A stretch of 64,000 nt of DNA from Daucus carota subsp. sativus (GCF_001625215.2 NC_030383.2:3422779-3486778), one strand, 5' to 3'; positions 10,480 to 24,104 are shown, numbered from the stretch's first letter. Numbers and translations are program-made. The notes: generated from the sequence alone by a model not told the origin.

Positions 10480-12050
10480 ACAGAGACGTTGAGATAATGA
10501 TGTGACGGAAGTACCCTGCTGCTGCGTTGGGCTTAGTAAATGCATTGGATCACTCCATGGTTGTCTGAAAATATTCATGGGCTTATGAATTCTGGATTTC
10601 TGGTTTTTGGTCCCAAGGGCCCGGTGGGGCCGTGTGTTGTCTGCATTTGTTGAGGAGCACATTTTTTATTGGAAAACAAAAAATTCAAGAACCAATAATA
10701 AAAAAACTGTGCGTTATATAACTTTTATTGATATAAAAAGTTAGAGTTAATATTTATTGTTAATATTCTAAACAGAATTTAATATTAAATTTCTATTTAA
10801 TATTTATAATATACTTTCTTTATCTCAAATGATTATTTTTTTCCCAATTTACTTTATGTTTCTTGTATTAAAAATTTAGTACTTTTAATATAAAAATTTA
10901 CTCTTTTATTTAAGTATACTCGTTTTCTTATGATTTTACCTTTGTTTTATTATTTATTTTCTTGATTTTATGTACAATCAGCATAGTTAAAGTCAATTTA
11001 AAAAGGGCTTTTTTCATAAATACCTAAGTTTAAAAGAAATTTTTCAGAAATACTATCATTTTTTAAAACAAATTGCAAAAATACTATCTTTCAAAAAAAA
11101 TTGCAAAAATACGGTGGTTGCATATGCAACCATATTTGCAACTCCTAGCAATCATATATGCAACCATAAATGCAACTTTGAAACAATCAGTTGAAAATTA
11201 CATTTAGTTGCATAATAAGTTGCAAGCGGTTGTAAATAATGATAAATGAGCGCCCCTGCAGGGCCGGTATTAATAAGACAAAAACAATCCGAAAATCAAC
11301 TAAAACAATCACAAAATCAACTAAAAGCAACTAGATACTATATATCAACCTCAGTACTTTCAGTCTTAAATGAAAGTCCACCACTCTCTTCCAATCCCTT
11401 CCGCTTGTGTACACCACACCCCTCCGTTTCGGATCCCTGACAGTTGCAAATCGGTGAAACCTGTGATGGTGAAAGAGAGAGTTAGAGATGCGTGTTGAAA
11501 ATGGAGGTGGATGTTTAAGAGGGACGGAGGGATGGTGAAGGTGATTGACGAATAATCCACTAATTAGATGAAGCTGACGAAAGGTGTGAACCAATGAGAT
11601 ACTCGATTAAATAAGAGAGAGAGAGAAAGCGTGAGAAATAGGAAAGAGAGACGGCGATTGATTGGGAAAGAGAAAAGAGCTGATGGTACATACTGTAATA
11701 GTACAGGGCAAAATGTAAGAATAAAATAACAAAATGAAATAAAATTTTAAAATAAGTTACATCGTTTATGTATATATAAACTAATTTTCAGATTCTAAAT
11801 ATTAATACATATTCCAAATATTATTTTTAATTGTTTTACATTGTTGTGTGTGTTCAAAAATAATTTCAAAATAATATACATAAATTTTGAGGGGTCACAT
11901 AAGGTAAAGTAGCTGTTAAAAACTAATATACACACTATTACTTCTCAAACATTTAAAATTAACGACTATTTTTAACAGGGTTAGGGTTACAAATCGAAAG
12001 CTAAATAAAATTTAAAGTTACAAACTGTCATGTTTCAAAATAGGAGTGAT
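10480..12050. other. intergenic region between divergent CDC20 and scramblase genes
   Basis: AT-rich. At 11010-11230 there are repeated short motifs (AAATACTATC, TTGCAAAAATAC) and many TGCAAC/GTTGCA pairs. At 11440-11690 the sequence is purine-rich (GA-rich on the plus strand). This looks like the inside of a degraded DNA transposon, but I found no matching inverted ends. Open frames here (11246-11440, 11331-11594) look like chance. Confidence 0.4.
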
Positions 12051-12464
12051 TTGCTAATGAACTAAATTCTGCGGTCCAATACACTCATTTTACAAATAGG
12101 AAACATCTAACGTGGACCCTGTTGTATCACCAAAAGGTCCCACCTCACAACTCCTCTGCTCTCCGCGTTTTCGACTAATCAGACCACTCATGTTGATTCA
12201 CCTAGCTCTCTAATCACTGATCACAACCAGGTACTCTTCACCCACTAATCTATCTTTAATTTACACATTTCTTTGCTAATTTTCTTTAATTAATACTGCA
12301 AATGATATTATCTGTGCTTTTTTAGGGTTCTTGATAATTGGGATTTCAAATTATAATTTCTTGTTATTGTTCGCTTACTTTCTCGTGTTTTTGAGAAACC
12401 CTTTTTAATCTTTAGTTGAATTGTTGTTATTGTTTTTAAAATAGCTGTAGTTTGATTGGCAGTA

Positions 12465-15400
12465 ATGAATAGAATCAAGGGCTTTCGTATTTCTAGAGCT
12501 AGGGAAGAGATATGGAAATGTGCGTCGTTGTATTCGGGTATGATGAAGCTGGAATCTTTTCTTGTTGATGTTGTGAAAGTTCGGTCTTTTCATTGTCGAG
12601 GACAAGGAGACGGTGGAGGTGTTGCTGGAGTGAGCAACGGGGATCTTGATGTGGGGAAGTTATCCGTAGCGATAAAGAATTTGAAGCAGAGGTTTGTAGT
12701 GTCTTCGAGCTATGAAGTCAAAGGTGGGAATTTTTTTCGGGGATACTCTTCGAGGTCAGGAAAGGATCCTAATATAAGCCGAGATTTTTTAGTTCAGCTT
12801 TGGGTTGATGATCGGAAGAAGAGAAAAATTAAACAAAAGAGAAAGCAGATCAGGGAAAGCTCTGTGAATGTAAATGATGAAGAAACAGTGTATGATAATC
12901 CAGCTTCTCTGCAGCAAGTATTTGGAAAATTATTTTCAAAGGCATTTGTTACAGATGAAAAAACTAGTGAGCCGGAGAAACCAATTCTGAAGCAACCGCC
13001 CCCTAGTCAACGCATGACAGGCCCTCTAAAACCAGCTACATCACTTGAGGTGGGTACTGTTTATTTCACTGTAGTCAACTTATTGTGCAATGTTTACATT
13101 GGGATATTGATGGAACTTATTTGTGCTTTTGATTTTTGTTTACTGCTCAAACGTCTTGTGTTCTGTAAATGTATAATAATTATTTCAAAGATATAACAAT
13201 AGTCCCTCTCAGAAATAAAATTAAACAAGCATTTGGATCATACTTTAAGATCGAATATCGTATATTATTGATAGTTTCAATGATCATTGATGTAAGAATA
13301 AAAAGAACGGAAAGTCGCTCTTGTTTAGTTTAGGACACACATACAGCTTTTTCCCTAATTGGTAGCAAATTACATGGGTATACCATATTTTTTCCATCTC
13401 GATAACTTCAAATTTGTAATCTGTGGATTTACCTGAAAGTTGTAATTTTTCTATATACCAAGTTTATTTTGGTATAGAGATCTGTCAGTTGCACAAGCTG
13501 AACTTCTCTTTTCCCTCTATTTTTTTCCCCCGATTACATATTTTTCCCTTCCCGGGTATTTTACTGTTATGGTTGGGCTTCCAAGGAACCTCTTTATCCT
13601 TCCCTTTTATGTTTTTCCATTTGTACTTCTCTCCTGTACCTTACAACAGTGTTGTTATATTTTAAGGGTTTTTTAATTGCAAGGAACAAAGATAACATAT
13701 GCTGTTGATGAAAACTATTTTATGCATTGAAGTCCTGGCTAATTGTTTAGAGAAAGAGATAGTTAAAGTTTTCTTGCAAGGACTTAGGTCGCTGAGCTGT
13801 TGTAGTGTTGAAATTTGGACCTATTACAAATATATTTTATTTGATATGTTATAAAAGCACACATATATATTATCCTACCTAAAATTTCGTATCCATGTGT
13901 GGCCACACACAACGAAATTGATTGTTACAATTATCGGGAGTGTGAGTGTATACTGTCTAAATCTAGTATTCCCTTTATCCTTTTGTAGGTTTGTGGAACC
14001 TATTGTTGTATTATGAAAAATGACTATATGTCCATTAATATCTACAGGCTCAGGTTGCACCTCTTCTTGCAAGATCCACTTTGTTAATTACCAGGGATAT
14101 AGAATGGGCCAATCTCATGCTGGGTTTTGAGCAGGTAAAGTTATACTTCTTTCATTATAAGTATGTCAGCACTTGATTGCACTTAAGCTCCACGCAAGTA
14201 AAAGTTTATATAGATTGATATATTGTACATTCATAAAACTAGTGTCTACTGCAGATAAATCACATACACTAATTATGTATGTTAAATTTTAGCACAAAAT
14301 TAATAGAATAACATAGAAACAAGTCATTCATTGACCCTGATCTCTATAAGCAAGTTGTAACAACACCTAAATTTTCATTGTGAACTGCGATGCTCAAGGT
14401 GAAGTGTCTGGTTGCAATAAGAAGGATCCGACTAAGATCCTGTACCCACACCCATGTCATGTCCGGTGGACACGGCTATAAGCACAAAAATGGAGTGTCC
14501 GGGTAATGTAGATTAATATAATATATTTTATTTATAACAACGTGAAATAATAACAACAAAATCTGTATGATTGTCTTCAGTTGTTAATCGTTGTGATGAG
14601 GTTGTGGTATTTAATAACTATAGTAATTTTATACCTCTTCTATGTTTGTTTTATTTTAGTTTGCTTAACCACTTTAATTTCAGTCTTCAATTTAGAATAC
14701 AGGAAATTGATTTTCACATTTTTACTTTTAACATATAGCTTTAACTGATTGAGTATTAATGTATCTCTTGGAATTGTAGGAAAATCGTTACGGTATAGTT
14801 GATGTCAGCTATCCTGGAACAGTATGTGCCCTTTTCACTTCTTTTGCAGTTTGCTATATATGATTCTACTAAGAAGCTTTTGAATTTTGTATGGAAATCA
14901 AAGGCTCTTTACATGTGAATCTGATATCAGTTCTTTTAGCCTGTAGGTTTGATTCGTGAGCAGAGTAATATAATTGCCAGACAGGTCTGTTTTACACTTT
15001 GAATGACAGTTTTATATTTGTATTGGTATATGTTGGATGCTTAAACTTCAGATGATTATAAATCTAAGCTAGAATTCTTGCCATATGAATGTTGTTTTAT
15101 TTCAATTTTTTATGCGATCAAGCAGATCTTGGAACACCCGGAGATAGTACTCCCTTTAACCTATATCAACACACACACACACATATAGAGGGTCGTACTC
15201 CAATACAAACCACTAAAATACAAACTAATGCAATTAAGGGGGGAACGTGAATGGTTGTGGGGCCCGGGGATACACCCCAAGGTGGGGCTAGATGGGGACT
15301 GGGTGGGCCTAGTAGGGTCGTTGTGAGGCCTAGTGGGACTGGGGTGGGGCCAAGTTTTTGCTCTTGGGCTGTCTGTAGCCTGTCCATGAGTCCGTCTGGA

Positions 15401-18400
15401 GCCTTTGTGAGACTCTGGTGGTCCCAGCGTGGATTGAGTGGGGCCGGGTGTGGCCCTGGGCGGGTGATGTCATATAGGGTTGTTTTCCTTAGTTTGTATT
15501 TTAGTGTTTATTTTAGTGGTTTGTATTTGAGCAAGTACTTACATTATATATATGTGCGTATATATAATACATTTTATAATAAATTATATGGGCTTCTCAG
15601 TGGGTAACTAGTAAATTGGGTAACCTAGTAACTCTCTAAGATAGTTAAGATTAGTAATACGCCACAAAAATAGGCACATTACTTATTAAAACACACAACC
15701 ATTAAAACCTAAACAGAGACGCGTGACATATATGATTTGTTTATAAAATATAATGTAGAAAAGTACAAAACATATACACGGTACATGATATTAAATTTTG
15801 TTGGGTACTATATTTTTTTGTTCTGTATATATATTTTGTGCTTTTAAGTGTTATGTATTTGTTTTAGTACAATACTATATATTTTTATTTTTTTGCTAAA
15901 TGCTTACAGTATAATTCTTGCTTGTTTGTGTAATTCTTTTTTATTTTCTTAGTTTACATTCTTTTAGAAATTTTATTTTATACATAATTATAAAATGTAT
16001 AAAATAATTTTTTTAGGAAACTAAATATATTATACTAATACATAGAAGAATCTTATAATCAAGAGAATACAAGCAAACTATGAAAAAAATAAATAATAAA
16101 TAAACATATTTTAATTATTTTGTGTTCTGTATTTTATATATAGAATACAGAACATATAATATACAGGATATATTTTAATTTTGTTTGTGTACTGTATTTT
16201 TTAAAATTATTTGTATATGTTTGTTTTAATACATGGAAGGATCCCATAATTTACAAGAACGCAAGTAACTTATGAAAGGTGGGTACTGTACACTGAGAGG
16301 AGCAGTTACACACAAAGGTAGGTACACATGAGGAGCAGTTACATAAAAGTAGGAAAATTTTGTGTGGCTAAGATTGAAGGTTACCCCACGATAGGAGAGT
16401 TCCTCATTGAATCATCCCCCCCCCCCCCCCCCCCCCCCCACACACACACACTATTAATGTTTTGTGATGAATTTTAAATCTTCGATGTCATTAACTTCAA
16501 TAGTATTACATTGCCTCAACTAAGCAACCAATTGAAGGTACTATAACAAACTCATTTTACATCAAAAATGAATATGATTGAAATGAGAATATTTACATAT
16601 GTATCGACTAATCCACGTTTGGTTGTTTGAATGCTATGATAATACTTTTGGCTTATGCCAGAGTTTGTACTTCTCTGCAGTTGCTACGCACCAGACGCCC
16701 TTTCGTAGCTCACATAACTGATGCCTCCGGTAATGAACTTTTCAGGGTGAGTTCCTATATTAGCTTTTACAATATCTGACATTATCCATTTACTTGTGAA
16801 GTTATTAGTTCTATGAGAGTTTTTATCTACTCATGCCTGGTTTTAGGTTCGTCGTCCCTTTTGGTGGATAAATAGCTCAATCTATGCAGAGATAAATGGA
16901 AAGGTGTGTCACCTTCTGTGGTCCAAAATGTAAAATAATTTCTGAAAATGTTTTGTGCCCTGGACCCTCATGTTTGTGTTATGTGGTTTCCAGGAAGTTG
17001 GTGTTGTGCATAGAAGATGGCATCTTTGGAGGAGGATTTATGATTTGTATTTAGGGTATGCGTATATGTAAAATATTACAAAGATTCTATTTTTCGTCAC
17101 GTATATTAGGCCACAGTTTTTCAATCAAAGTGTGATTCAAAAAAATAACAAGACGGATAGATACCTTTAATATCAAAATCCAGTAAATATTTTGAAAGCC
17201 TTAAATGTAAGCAACAACCCTGGATTTCTTTATCAACAAACAATAACTTTAAGATTGATGGTGCATAATTTTTCAGTTTCTTTTAAGTGACAATGTTTTT
17301 GTCTGTTTCACCTAATTTAATTTTAAAAGATGTCATGAAGCATTCAACTGTATCACTGTATTAGATCCTCGACCTAAAATGAATAGGTTTTCGTGTTGTT
17401 TGGTTACATATTGCATATTGTACCTGAATGAAAATCTGTGCTACTGAAATTTGTGGTATGAAAATCTCTTTATCATAAATTGACATTTACTTTACAAGTT
17501 TCTGTTTCCTAAATCTGAAAACCGTATTTCCTTTTAATCACTACATTCAAATCATTAATTATGCGTATAGACGTTGCTTCTTTCTTGCAAGTTGTCAAAT
17601 ATTCAATATCATGTTTATGTGTCCAAGCAAATCTGTTTATGACTTATATGTAGGAATGAGCAGTTTGCAGTGGTTGAAAATCCCGGGTTTTGGAACTGGA
17701 CATTTACTTTGAAGGACGTTAATGGGGAGGTGCTGGCTCAGATAGATCGTGACTGGAGAGGTTTTGGTTTTGAGGTTGTTTTCAGACCTTTCTATGCCTT
17801 TCAGTTTGTATATATTTTTGCAGTTTAATCTAATCTTTGAAGTTTTGTCTCCCTCCAGTAACTTTTAAGTTGAAAAATGTATATGGAACAACAAACGGTT
17901 AGGACTTTTCATTTTGCTTTCATATAATTTTATAAGAAAAAAAATGTAATGGCCTACATGCTACGTATTGACTTTAAGTATTAACCTAGAGTCTAACACT
18001 TAATGTGTCTACAAGCGAAATCTTTGTGCTGATTTCATCGATTATTACATCTTTTACCATCTTTACATTTTCTATCTTTTAATCTCTGACGCCTTCTTCT
18101 TTCCTCTCTTATTCTTAATCGGGCAAGTTGAATAATGGTTTAAGGACTCATATATAAGGTTTGGGACTGTAGTCAAAATAATATTTGATTGGCAGTTCAG
18201 CTTTTATATCCATGAAACTAATGTTACGTCTACAAATTTAAAGCAGTGCTCTTCTTTCTAGACTTTTTGAATTTTAATTTTGTATGAGGTACTGGTTTCT
18301 CTTTTATTTTTGGGAAATTAGGTATAAAATGTTGAAGGTCCAGCTTTTATATCTTTTAGTTTTACAATCTTCTGCAAATAACTTTAGGACGATACCTTTC

Positions 18401-19671
18401 TTCTGATTTTAGATAGAAAACAAATGTTAAACGATCTGAAACATTGGAATTAGATGATTCTGAGCGAATTCTTTTTGCCCTTGTGCACCTTTTTGTGGGG
18501 GTGTCTTGAGATTTGATTGGCTGTGTTATTTGTGTATAGTGTATAAATATAATTACATTTCTGCCTATTTGGATGTTTCTTATGTTAGTAAATTGCAGAT
18601 ATTGACAGATGCTGGTCAGTATGTGATCAGATTTGGGACTTCCGACATTGTATTAAAGAGTGGTCCTGCATCACTGGTAATTTACTAGGCTATTTTTATT
18701 AGTTAAAATTTTTGTTATATGTTTATAATCGACTAAGCTTCTGGTGTAGACTGAAGAGTTACAGGTAGTTCGACCTTTGACTCTGTCAGAAAGGGCAGTA
18801 GCTGTAGCACTTGCTGTGTCGCTAGATAATGATTATTTTTCACGACATGGTGGATGGTAAGCTATTTAGTTCTTAATTTATTGTTCCTTTGTCACACTCA
18901 TCAATAGCAAGTGCTTGTGATCAGCTCTTCATGGCAATTGTGGGCTGAACTAGTACCTGATTTGTGTACTCTGTATAAGGAGACCTCCATGTATAAATCT
19001 GATTGATAATTACGTAAAAATTTCTATCACTTTCATTTCTTTTGCAAGTACATGCTAACTAGACCTGCGCGTGATCTATTCCCAATTCATCACACATTTA
19101 AGCATTTGTTGTTATGGAGGAGGCAACTGATTCGTGGACTCCAAAGTATTACAGGGCCAAGACATAGCTTTTATAGAAATGCTAAACTTAATTCTATGTA
19201 TAAAGATATTCTTTAAATTTCTTCTAAGATTATATTAATAATATTGAAGATCGGTGTTATTCCTTCTATTTCATAACAATTTTTATTTCCTAAAAGGCAT
19301 GCCAGTTCAATTGATAGCAATCCTACTTCAAGAGCTTTGTTCAGCATAATTCATTGCTATTATTTTTGGTTGCTTTATCTATATAATTTTTAATTGATGG
19401 AATAGTCAGTTGACTTGACTCAATTCTTTTTGCACAGACTTTCGGGTGCTTTATTTTTTGACAAAGTTAACTCAACTCTAGGTTACTAATATGTTTAATA
19501 TAATAGTAAGGTCTTATTTCCTTTTTATTTCGTGGTTGCTGAAGGGGCAGTGTAGCCACTGTCTTCTTTGTAGTGTGGTTTTGCCAACATAGAGTTAAAT
19601 GTGAAGACATGTGACTAACATTGTCTAAATTTGTTGCCAGGGGACTTCCTTTTATTGGAATAGACGAATAA
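12465..19671 (+). CDS. phospholipid scramblase family protein
   Basis: Eleven exons: 12465-13049, 14048-14134, 14780-14821, 14940-14984, 16681-16746, 16847-16903, 16994-17055, 17654-17774, 18599-18676, 18750-18856, 19641-19671 (426 aa). The scramblase core begins at exon 2 (LLARSTLLITRDIEWANLML) and continues VDVSYPGTPVGLIREQ, HITDASGNELFRVRRPFWWI, GVVHRRWHLWRRIYDLYLGN, NPGFWNWTF, AQIDRDWRGFGFE, and ends with YFSRHGGWGLPFIGIDE. This is the plant scramblase-related/AIM25-like group. The 195-residue exon 1 is basic and low in conserved motifs and could hold an organelle-targeting peptide. The start is the first ATG in frame after a stop-rich leader. Intron 4 (14985-16680) is enlarged by repeats. 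The biochemical activity of plant members is not established. Confidence 0.93.
15170..15182. repeat. (AC)n tract in scramblase intron 4
   Basis: Short dinucleotide tract immediately before the element at 15188. Confidence 0.7.
15188..15540. mobile_element. MITE-like element with imperfect inverted ends
   Basis: The left end (TCGTACTCCAATACAAACC, then CACTAAAATACAAACTAA) and the reverse complement of the right end (GTACTTGCTCAAATACAAACC region, then CACTAAAAT and ACAAACTAA) match over about 40 bases with small gaps. The interior at 15240-15470 is unusually G-rich for this window (repeated GGGGCC/GTGGGGC strings), which creates a spurious open frame. It sits inside intron 4 of the scramblase gene. 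Related elements start at 20701 and 46498. Confidence 0.6.
15590..16440. repeat. AT-rich repeat-like DNA ending in a poly-C run
   Basis: Intron DNA with internal repetition (GAGGAGCAGTTACA at about 16297 and 16330). It ends in an uninterrupted run of about 24 C at 16416-16439, followed by (CA)n. Part of scramblase intron 4. No coding signal. Confidence 0.4.
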
Positions 19672-20503
19672 CTGACATCAGAAGTAGTCAGAGTCATTGC
19701 AGATTGATCCCCTCAGCGCCACCTTTTTTAATTTTCTCAGCTAATTGATATCCTTGTCTGAAACTTCTGCTTTTATCAGCTAAAACCCGACAGTGCTGAA
19801 TGTTATGATTTGAGTCTAGCCCTAGCAGAGTGATCCAGTCATAATTGATATTGACGAAATATCAGTAGTATCAGTGATCTCTAGTCTTATTGTGTTTAAC
19901 TTGCAAATTACGTTAACAGGGGTATGTATATTGCACGTTTGCTCTTACTGTATCAGCTTGTCTGTCCTCGGTTGTTTGAGTTCTTTCTTTTGGTTGAAGG
20001 ATGGGGCGTAAACTTGCATTATTGCTGTTTGCCTCAAGGTTGGTGTCATAATTGATTTGAATTTGCATCACATTTTTCCGCAGTCAAGTAGAAATGATAA
20101 GTTTGATAATCCTCCCAGATAAAGGTTAACTAAAAATCAGTCAGAACATCCAAATGTTGAACAGAAACAAAGAAACTTGCATATTTTGTTGCATTTTATG
20201 CTGAAGAATTCTCATTATCTTATCACATTAAATGCATTTTGAAATGCAACACTTTTTGTGTGATATATGAACATATATTTACCATTTTTAGTATTTAGAG
20301 TATTAGAGTATTAGAGTATTTAGTTACTCTTTGTTCCCATGCTAATTATTCTAGTAAGTTCTGTATCAAGATTAAGATATTATAGAAAACTAATTAGTTG
20401 ATTTTAATTATTTGTTTTTGATGGAAATTTATATTGTTTGAATTTATACTGTTTGAATTTGACACTGCTGGAACGTACGTGATAATATAAAAATATATGT
20501 ATA
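19672..20503. other. scramblase 3' flank
   Basis: Holds the scramblase 3' untranslated region and AT-rich spacer. No further gene seen. Confidence 0.5.
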
Positions 20504-20700
20504 ACTATAGCTAGAGGCGAGCAGGAAAAACCGAAATCGCAAAAAAAAAAAAGTCTAAAAAACTGAAAATCCACACCGAAAAATACCAAACCGAAAATAA
20601 AACCGAAATAAAAAATCGAAATTAATAGTGCGGTTTTATTTTCGGTTTTATACTAAAATCGTACCGAAATTAACAGAACCGAAACATATATATATATAGA

Positions 20701-21632
20701 GTCATGTTCCAGTAAGAACCAATTTTATGGTGGGATATGAGATCTAATATCCACCACTCATTTAAATACATTGTATTCATCTCTCACCATTCATTTAATA
20801 TTTTAATATTTCATCATCTTCAAATTCAACTACCTATCACCTTCAACCACCGCTGACCAGCACCACCACCTCCGGCGACCACCAGAAAATCACCGTCAAA
20901 CATAAAATCACCACTGGAAAACATAAAATCAGCGCCGGAAAATAAAAAATCAACTGCAGAAAATTAAAATCACCTCTGTAAAAACAAAAATCACCACCAG
21001 AAAACAAAAATGCCACCGTAAGAACAAAAATCATCACACCACCGCCATCTACAAACAACCACCACCACCAACTACAAAACAAAATAATCATCGGAAAATC
21101 AAAATCACCATGATTTACTTGATTTATGTCACATAACTGAACACCTACCGGTGCCGACTGTGTTGACTATGTCGTACACGATCTACGCGTACATTCATAA
21201 CACATCAAATGCGTCGCAAGCTAACTTTATTTTGCTCCTGTGACGGAGCTCGCGATTTACGGGGAGGCGGAGGGCAAGAGGGACAAGGGAGTGTGTTGAA
21301 ACAACAAATCTGGTGTTAGGGTGGAGAAAGAGAAGCAGATGAGTTTGGCGTCGGGGAGATAAGGGAGAACGGAGAGAGTTGGGCTGCGGGGAGAGATAGG
21401 CGGCGACGAGGTGTGGTGAGTTGATCGGAAGTGGTGGCCGGAAGGTTGGGGAAGAACAAGGTGGAGAGGTTGGAGATGGAGTTTATGGAAAGTGAGAGAG
21501 ACGGGAAAGGTGGGTGTGATGTGTGAGAAAAAAAAGTGAGTGGTTAAGATTTAATAATATTTAAACTTTTAATGGCTGATATTAGATCTCATATCTCATA
21601 TTAGTTGGGGTTCTTATTTGAGCACTTGCCTA
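20701..21632. mobile_element. MITE-like element nested in the hAT relic
   Basis: The left end (CATGTTCCAGTAAGAACC, then GAGATCTAAT) and the reverse complement of the right end (AGTGCTCAAATAAGAACC, then GATATGAGATCTAAT) form imperfect inverted ends. TA dinucleotide tracts flank both sides. The interior has a CACC/AAATCACC-rich block (20840-21110) and a GA-rich block (21240-21540). The ends resemble the element at 15188. Confidence 0.6.
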
Positions 21633-21647
21633 TATATATATATAGGC

Positions 21648-22064
21648 CAACATTCCAGAGAGGGACTCCTTATATGGAGTTACATAGCGCGCCACTGTAA
21701 ATCATCAATTTTATTATAAATTCTGTTATAGAATACATATAAAACGTGATTATAATATAGAATACTATAAAATATGTCTATTTTAAGTAATTTAACACTT
21801 AAAATTTGATAAAAAAAAGTATATTTTCAAAACTGATTCTACAACAGAATAATTCTGGATGATTATTATTCTGCTATAGAATCATGTTGAGATATTGCAT
21901 AATTTTAGATGATTTTTGAAATAAAAAAATTGTATAACTTTGTTTTCGGTTAATAATCAAAATTTGCAATTATATTTCATAAAAAATATATTATAATATA
22001 TATTATGTATATATTTATAATGGTGTGCTACGTAACTCCATATAAGAGGGTATGCTATGGAGTG

Positions 22065-22069
<5 letters not shown>
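21648..22069. mobile_element. second nested MITE-like element
   Basis: The left end (ATTCCAGAGAGGGACTCC, then TTATATGGAGTTACATAGC) pairs with the reverse complement of the right end (GCACTCCATAGCATACCC, then TCTTATATGGAGTTACGTAGC). It lies between two TA tracts. The interior is AT-rich with no coding signal. Confidence 0.65.

Positions 22070-22070
<1 letters not shown>

Positions 22071-22149
<79 letters not shown>
22071..22149. repeat. (TA)n microsatellite
   Basis: About 79 bases of uninterrupted TA directly after the nested MITE. The open frame over it is an artefact. Confidence 0.95.
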
Positions 22150-22155
<6 letters not shown>

Positions 22156-22797
22156 TAATAGTAATAAACCACTTCAATCATTTTTAAACTTCTCATCTTA
22201 TTTTATATGGAGGCTTGCTGATTAAATAACCGGGCACCTAAATATTTGGAGGAGTGGTTAATCGAAGACTAGGGCTATTGCGATTTGCCACAGAGCATAA
22301 ATATTTCTGTTGTTAATCTGCTGATCAAATTTTATTATGAAACATATTCTACTTGTTTTATTTATGTACTTTTTGAAGACTTTTTATTTGAATTTCATGA
22401 TTAGTTGATTTTGAAGATTTTTTATTGACTTGACATCATCTGATTCCTTGTCGAAATACGTATGTTTTAGTTTTTATTGTGTATTAAGTTTTTTTAGATG
22501 AAAATATGTAATGTTTCCTATATCCTCGTATGAAAACGTAAGCAAACATACTATACATGTTCATAGAAATTTTATATTTTTTTAAAAAAATCATTATGCA
22601 TAGAAGTAGCAAATAATAGTGGAAAAACTGAAAAAAAAACCGCAACTGACTAATGGTTAACCACAACTGAAAAACCGTTTTAATTGGTGTGTTTACGGTT
22701 AATGATAATTAACCGAACCGAACCGCATTCAACGGTTCGGTAACGGTTAATGTCCGGAACCGCACCAAACCGCACCATGCACACCCCTAACTATAGC

Positions 22798-23562
22798 TGA
22801 TGAAATGTAAGGTGAACATGATAATATAAAAATATATATTATACATATTAAATGTATCGAATTGTGTAGGTGATATACACTGATTAGTTTTCCAAAAAAA
22901 ATTTCAAATATACATTTTCTTAAAAGAAATTTACGACTATTATTTTCTAAAAATATTTTCAAAATTTTTAAAAAATAAAAATATATTCCAAAGAATTTTA
23001 CGACTTTACTGTTTTCCTAAATTTACAAAGTTCATCACGAATCGACACTTATTAACTTCATAAATAATTAACTTTTCAGAATCTTGATAAAAAGAATTAC
23101 CTTCGTTGAATAATTCTATATAACTAGTTTTATTAATATGTTTTAACTAAACTATTTGTAGAAAAAAATTGAAGAAAAATAATTATATTTTATTTAAACT
23201 TGCTATTAACAAACACAACTAAATAAGAACACAACGTAGATAGGATTCGATAACAAGTTCATCACGAATCGACACTTATTTGAAAAAAAATCCAAATTAT
23301 AAACTCAAACCTGAATCGATATTATAACAGAACTAAACTTTAAATTATGATTCATCTCAAATTTGAACTAAAATAATTGAAATATATCTAATTTTATGAT
23401 TTATCAACTTGATATGGTTTCATCTAGACAAATAAACTTTTAATTTTTTTTAAGTCGAAGAAAATTAAGCATATCATATGCTTTTGTATATAGACACCAC
23501 ATCAATTAAAACTTAAATTCAAATCTCAAAACTGAGTTTTTGGAATATACATACATATATAC

Positions 23563-23602
<40 letters not shown>

Positions 23603-24030
23603 CATTTAAATGACCATACACTTTTTATACTAATCCAGCTAAAAACATTATAATATATAAATGTTTTTCTTTGTTAGGATAATATAATTTATATGAAATA
23701 TAAATGATTTTCAACTCTTTCAAATTTTAGTTGTTCTTCTCTATTTTGACTGTCAAGAATCAAAAAAAATAATTAAACTTATCTAAAAAAAAAAAAAAAT
23801 CACCCATGTATTATCAGGAACGGAACCGATCCTAAATTTCGCGGTTCGGTTTCCGCTATGACCCTATGTTCACTCGCCAGTACAAACCACTCACAAAATA
23901 CTACTCCGCGACTTTCAATTTCCAAAGATTTGTTTCCAAAAACACTGAAAACTAAATGGAAACCATTAAAACCGCAGCTTCCCAATAAAACAAATCGACA
24001 AATTCAAATTTAAATCTTCCGCGCTTTCTC
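22798..24030. other. intergenic, AT-rich
   Basis: No gene seen. The sequence GATAATATAAAAATATAT occurs on both sides of the hAT relic (about 20481 and 22820). A TA tract lies at about 23567-23593. Confidence 0.5.
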
Positions 24031-24032
24031 TT

Positions 24033-24104
24033 CCTCTTTACCATTCTCTCAACTCTATAAATACCCGCTCAAAACTTCTCATCCTCTTTACCATTCTCTC
24101 AACT
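24033..24104 (+). promoter_or_regulatory. TATA box between two 22-bp direct repeats
   Basis: TATAAATA at 24056-24063 lies 110 bases before the start codon at 24173. It is flanked by an exact 22-bp direct repeat at 24033-24054 and 24083-24104 (core TTTACCATTCTCTC), spaced 50 bases apart. Confidence 0.6.

Larger units (their letters stand above)
20512..22789. mobile_element. hAT-type DNA transposon relic, host of nested insertions
   Basis: The ends are TAGAGGCGAGCA (left) and, as reverse complement, TAGGGGTGTGCA (right), a typical hAT-like inverted end. They are flanked by a perfect 8-bp target duplication ACTATAGC at 20504-20511 and 22790-22797. The subterminal DNA has many ACCGAA/AACCGC motifs (20560-20690 and 22620-22780), also typical of hAT subterminal repeats. 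No transposase is visible. The middle is occupied by at least two other elements and a long TA tract. Confidence 0.8.

Noticed and set aside
11246-11594. Overlapping open frames on both strands
   Set aside because: Sit in a degraded repeat-like region between CDC20 and the scramblase gene; composition does not look coding.
15251-15607. 118-codon open frame rich in Gly and Val
   Set aside because: Arises from the G-rich interior of a MITE-like element inside an intron; no family features.
22005-22187. Open frame across the TA tract
   Set aside because: Encodes only alternating Tyr-Ile from the microsatellite.
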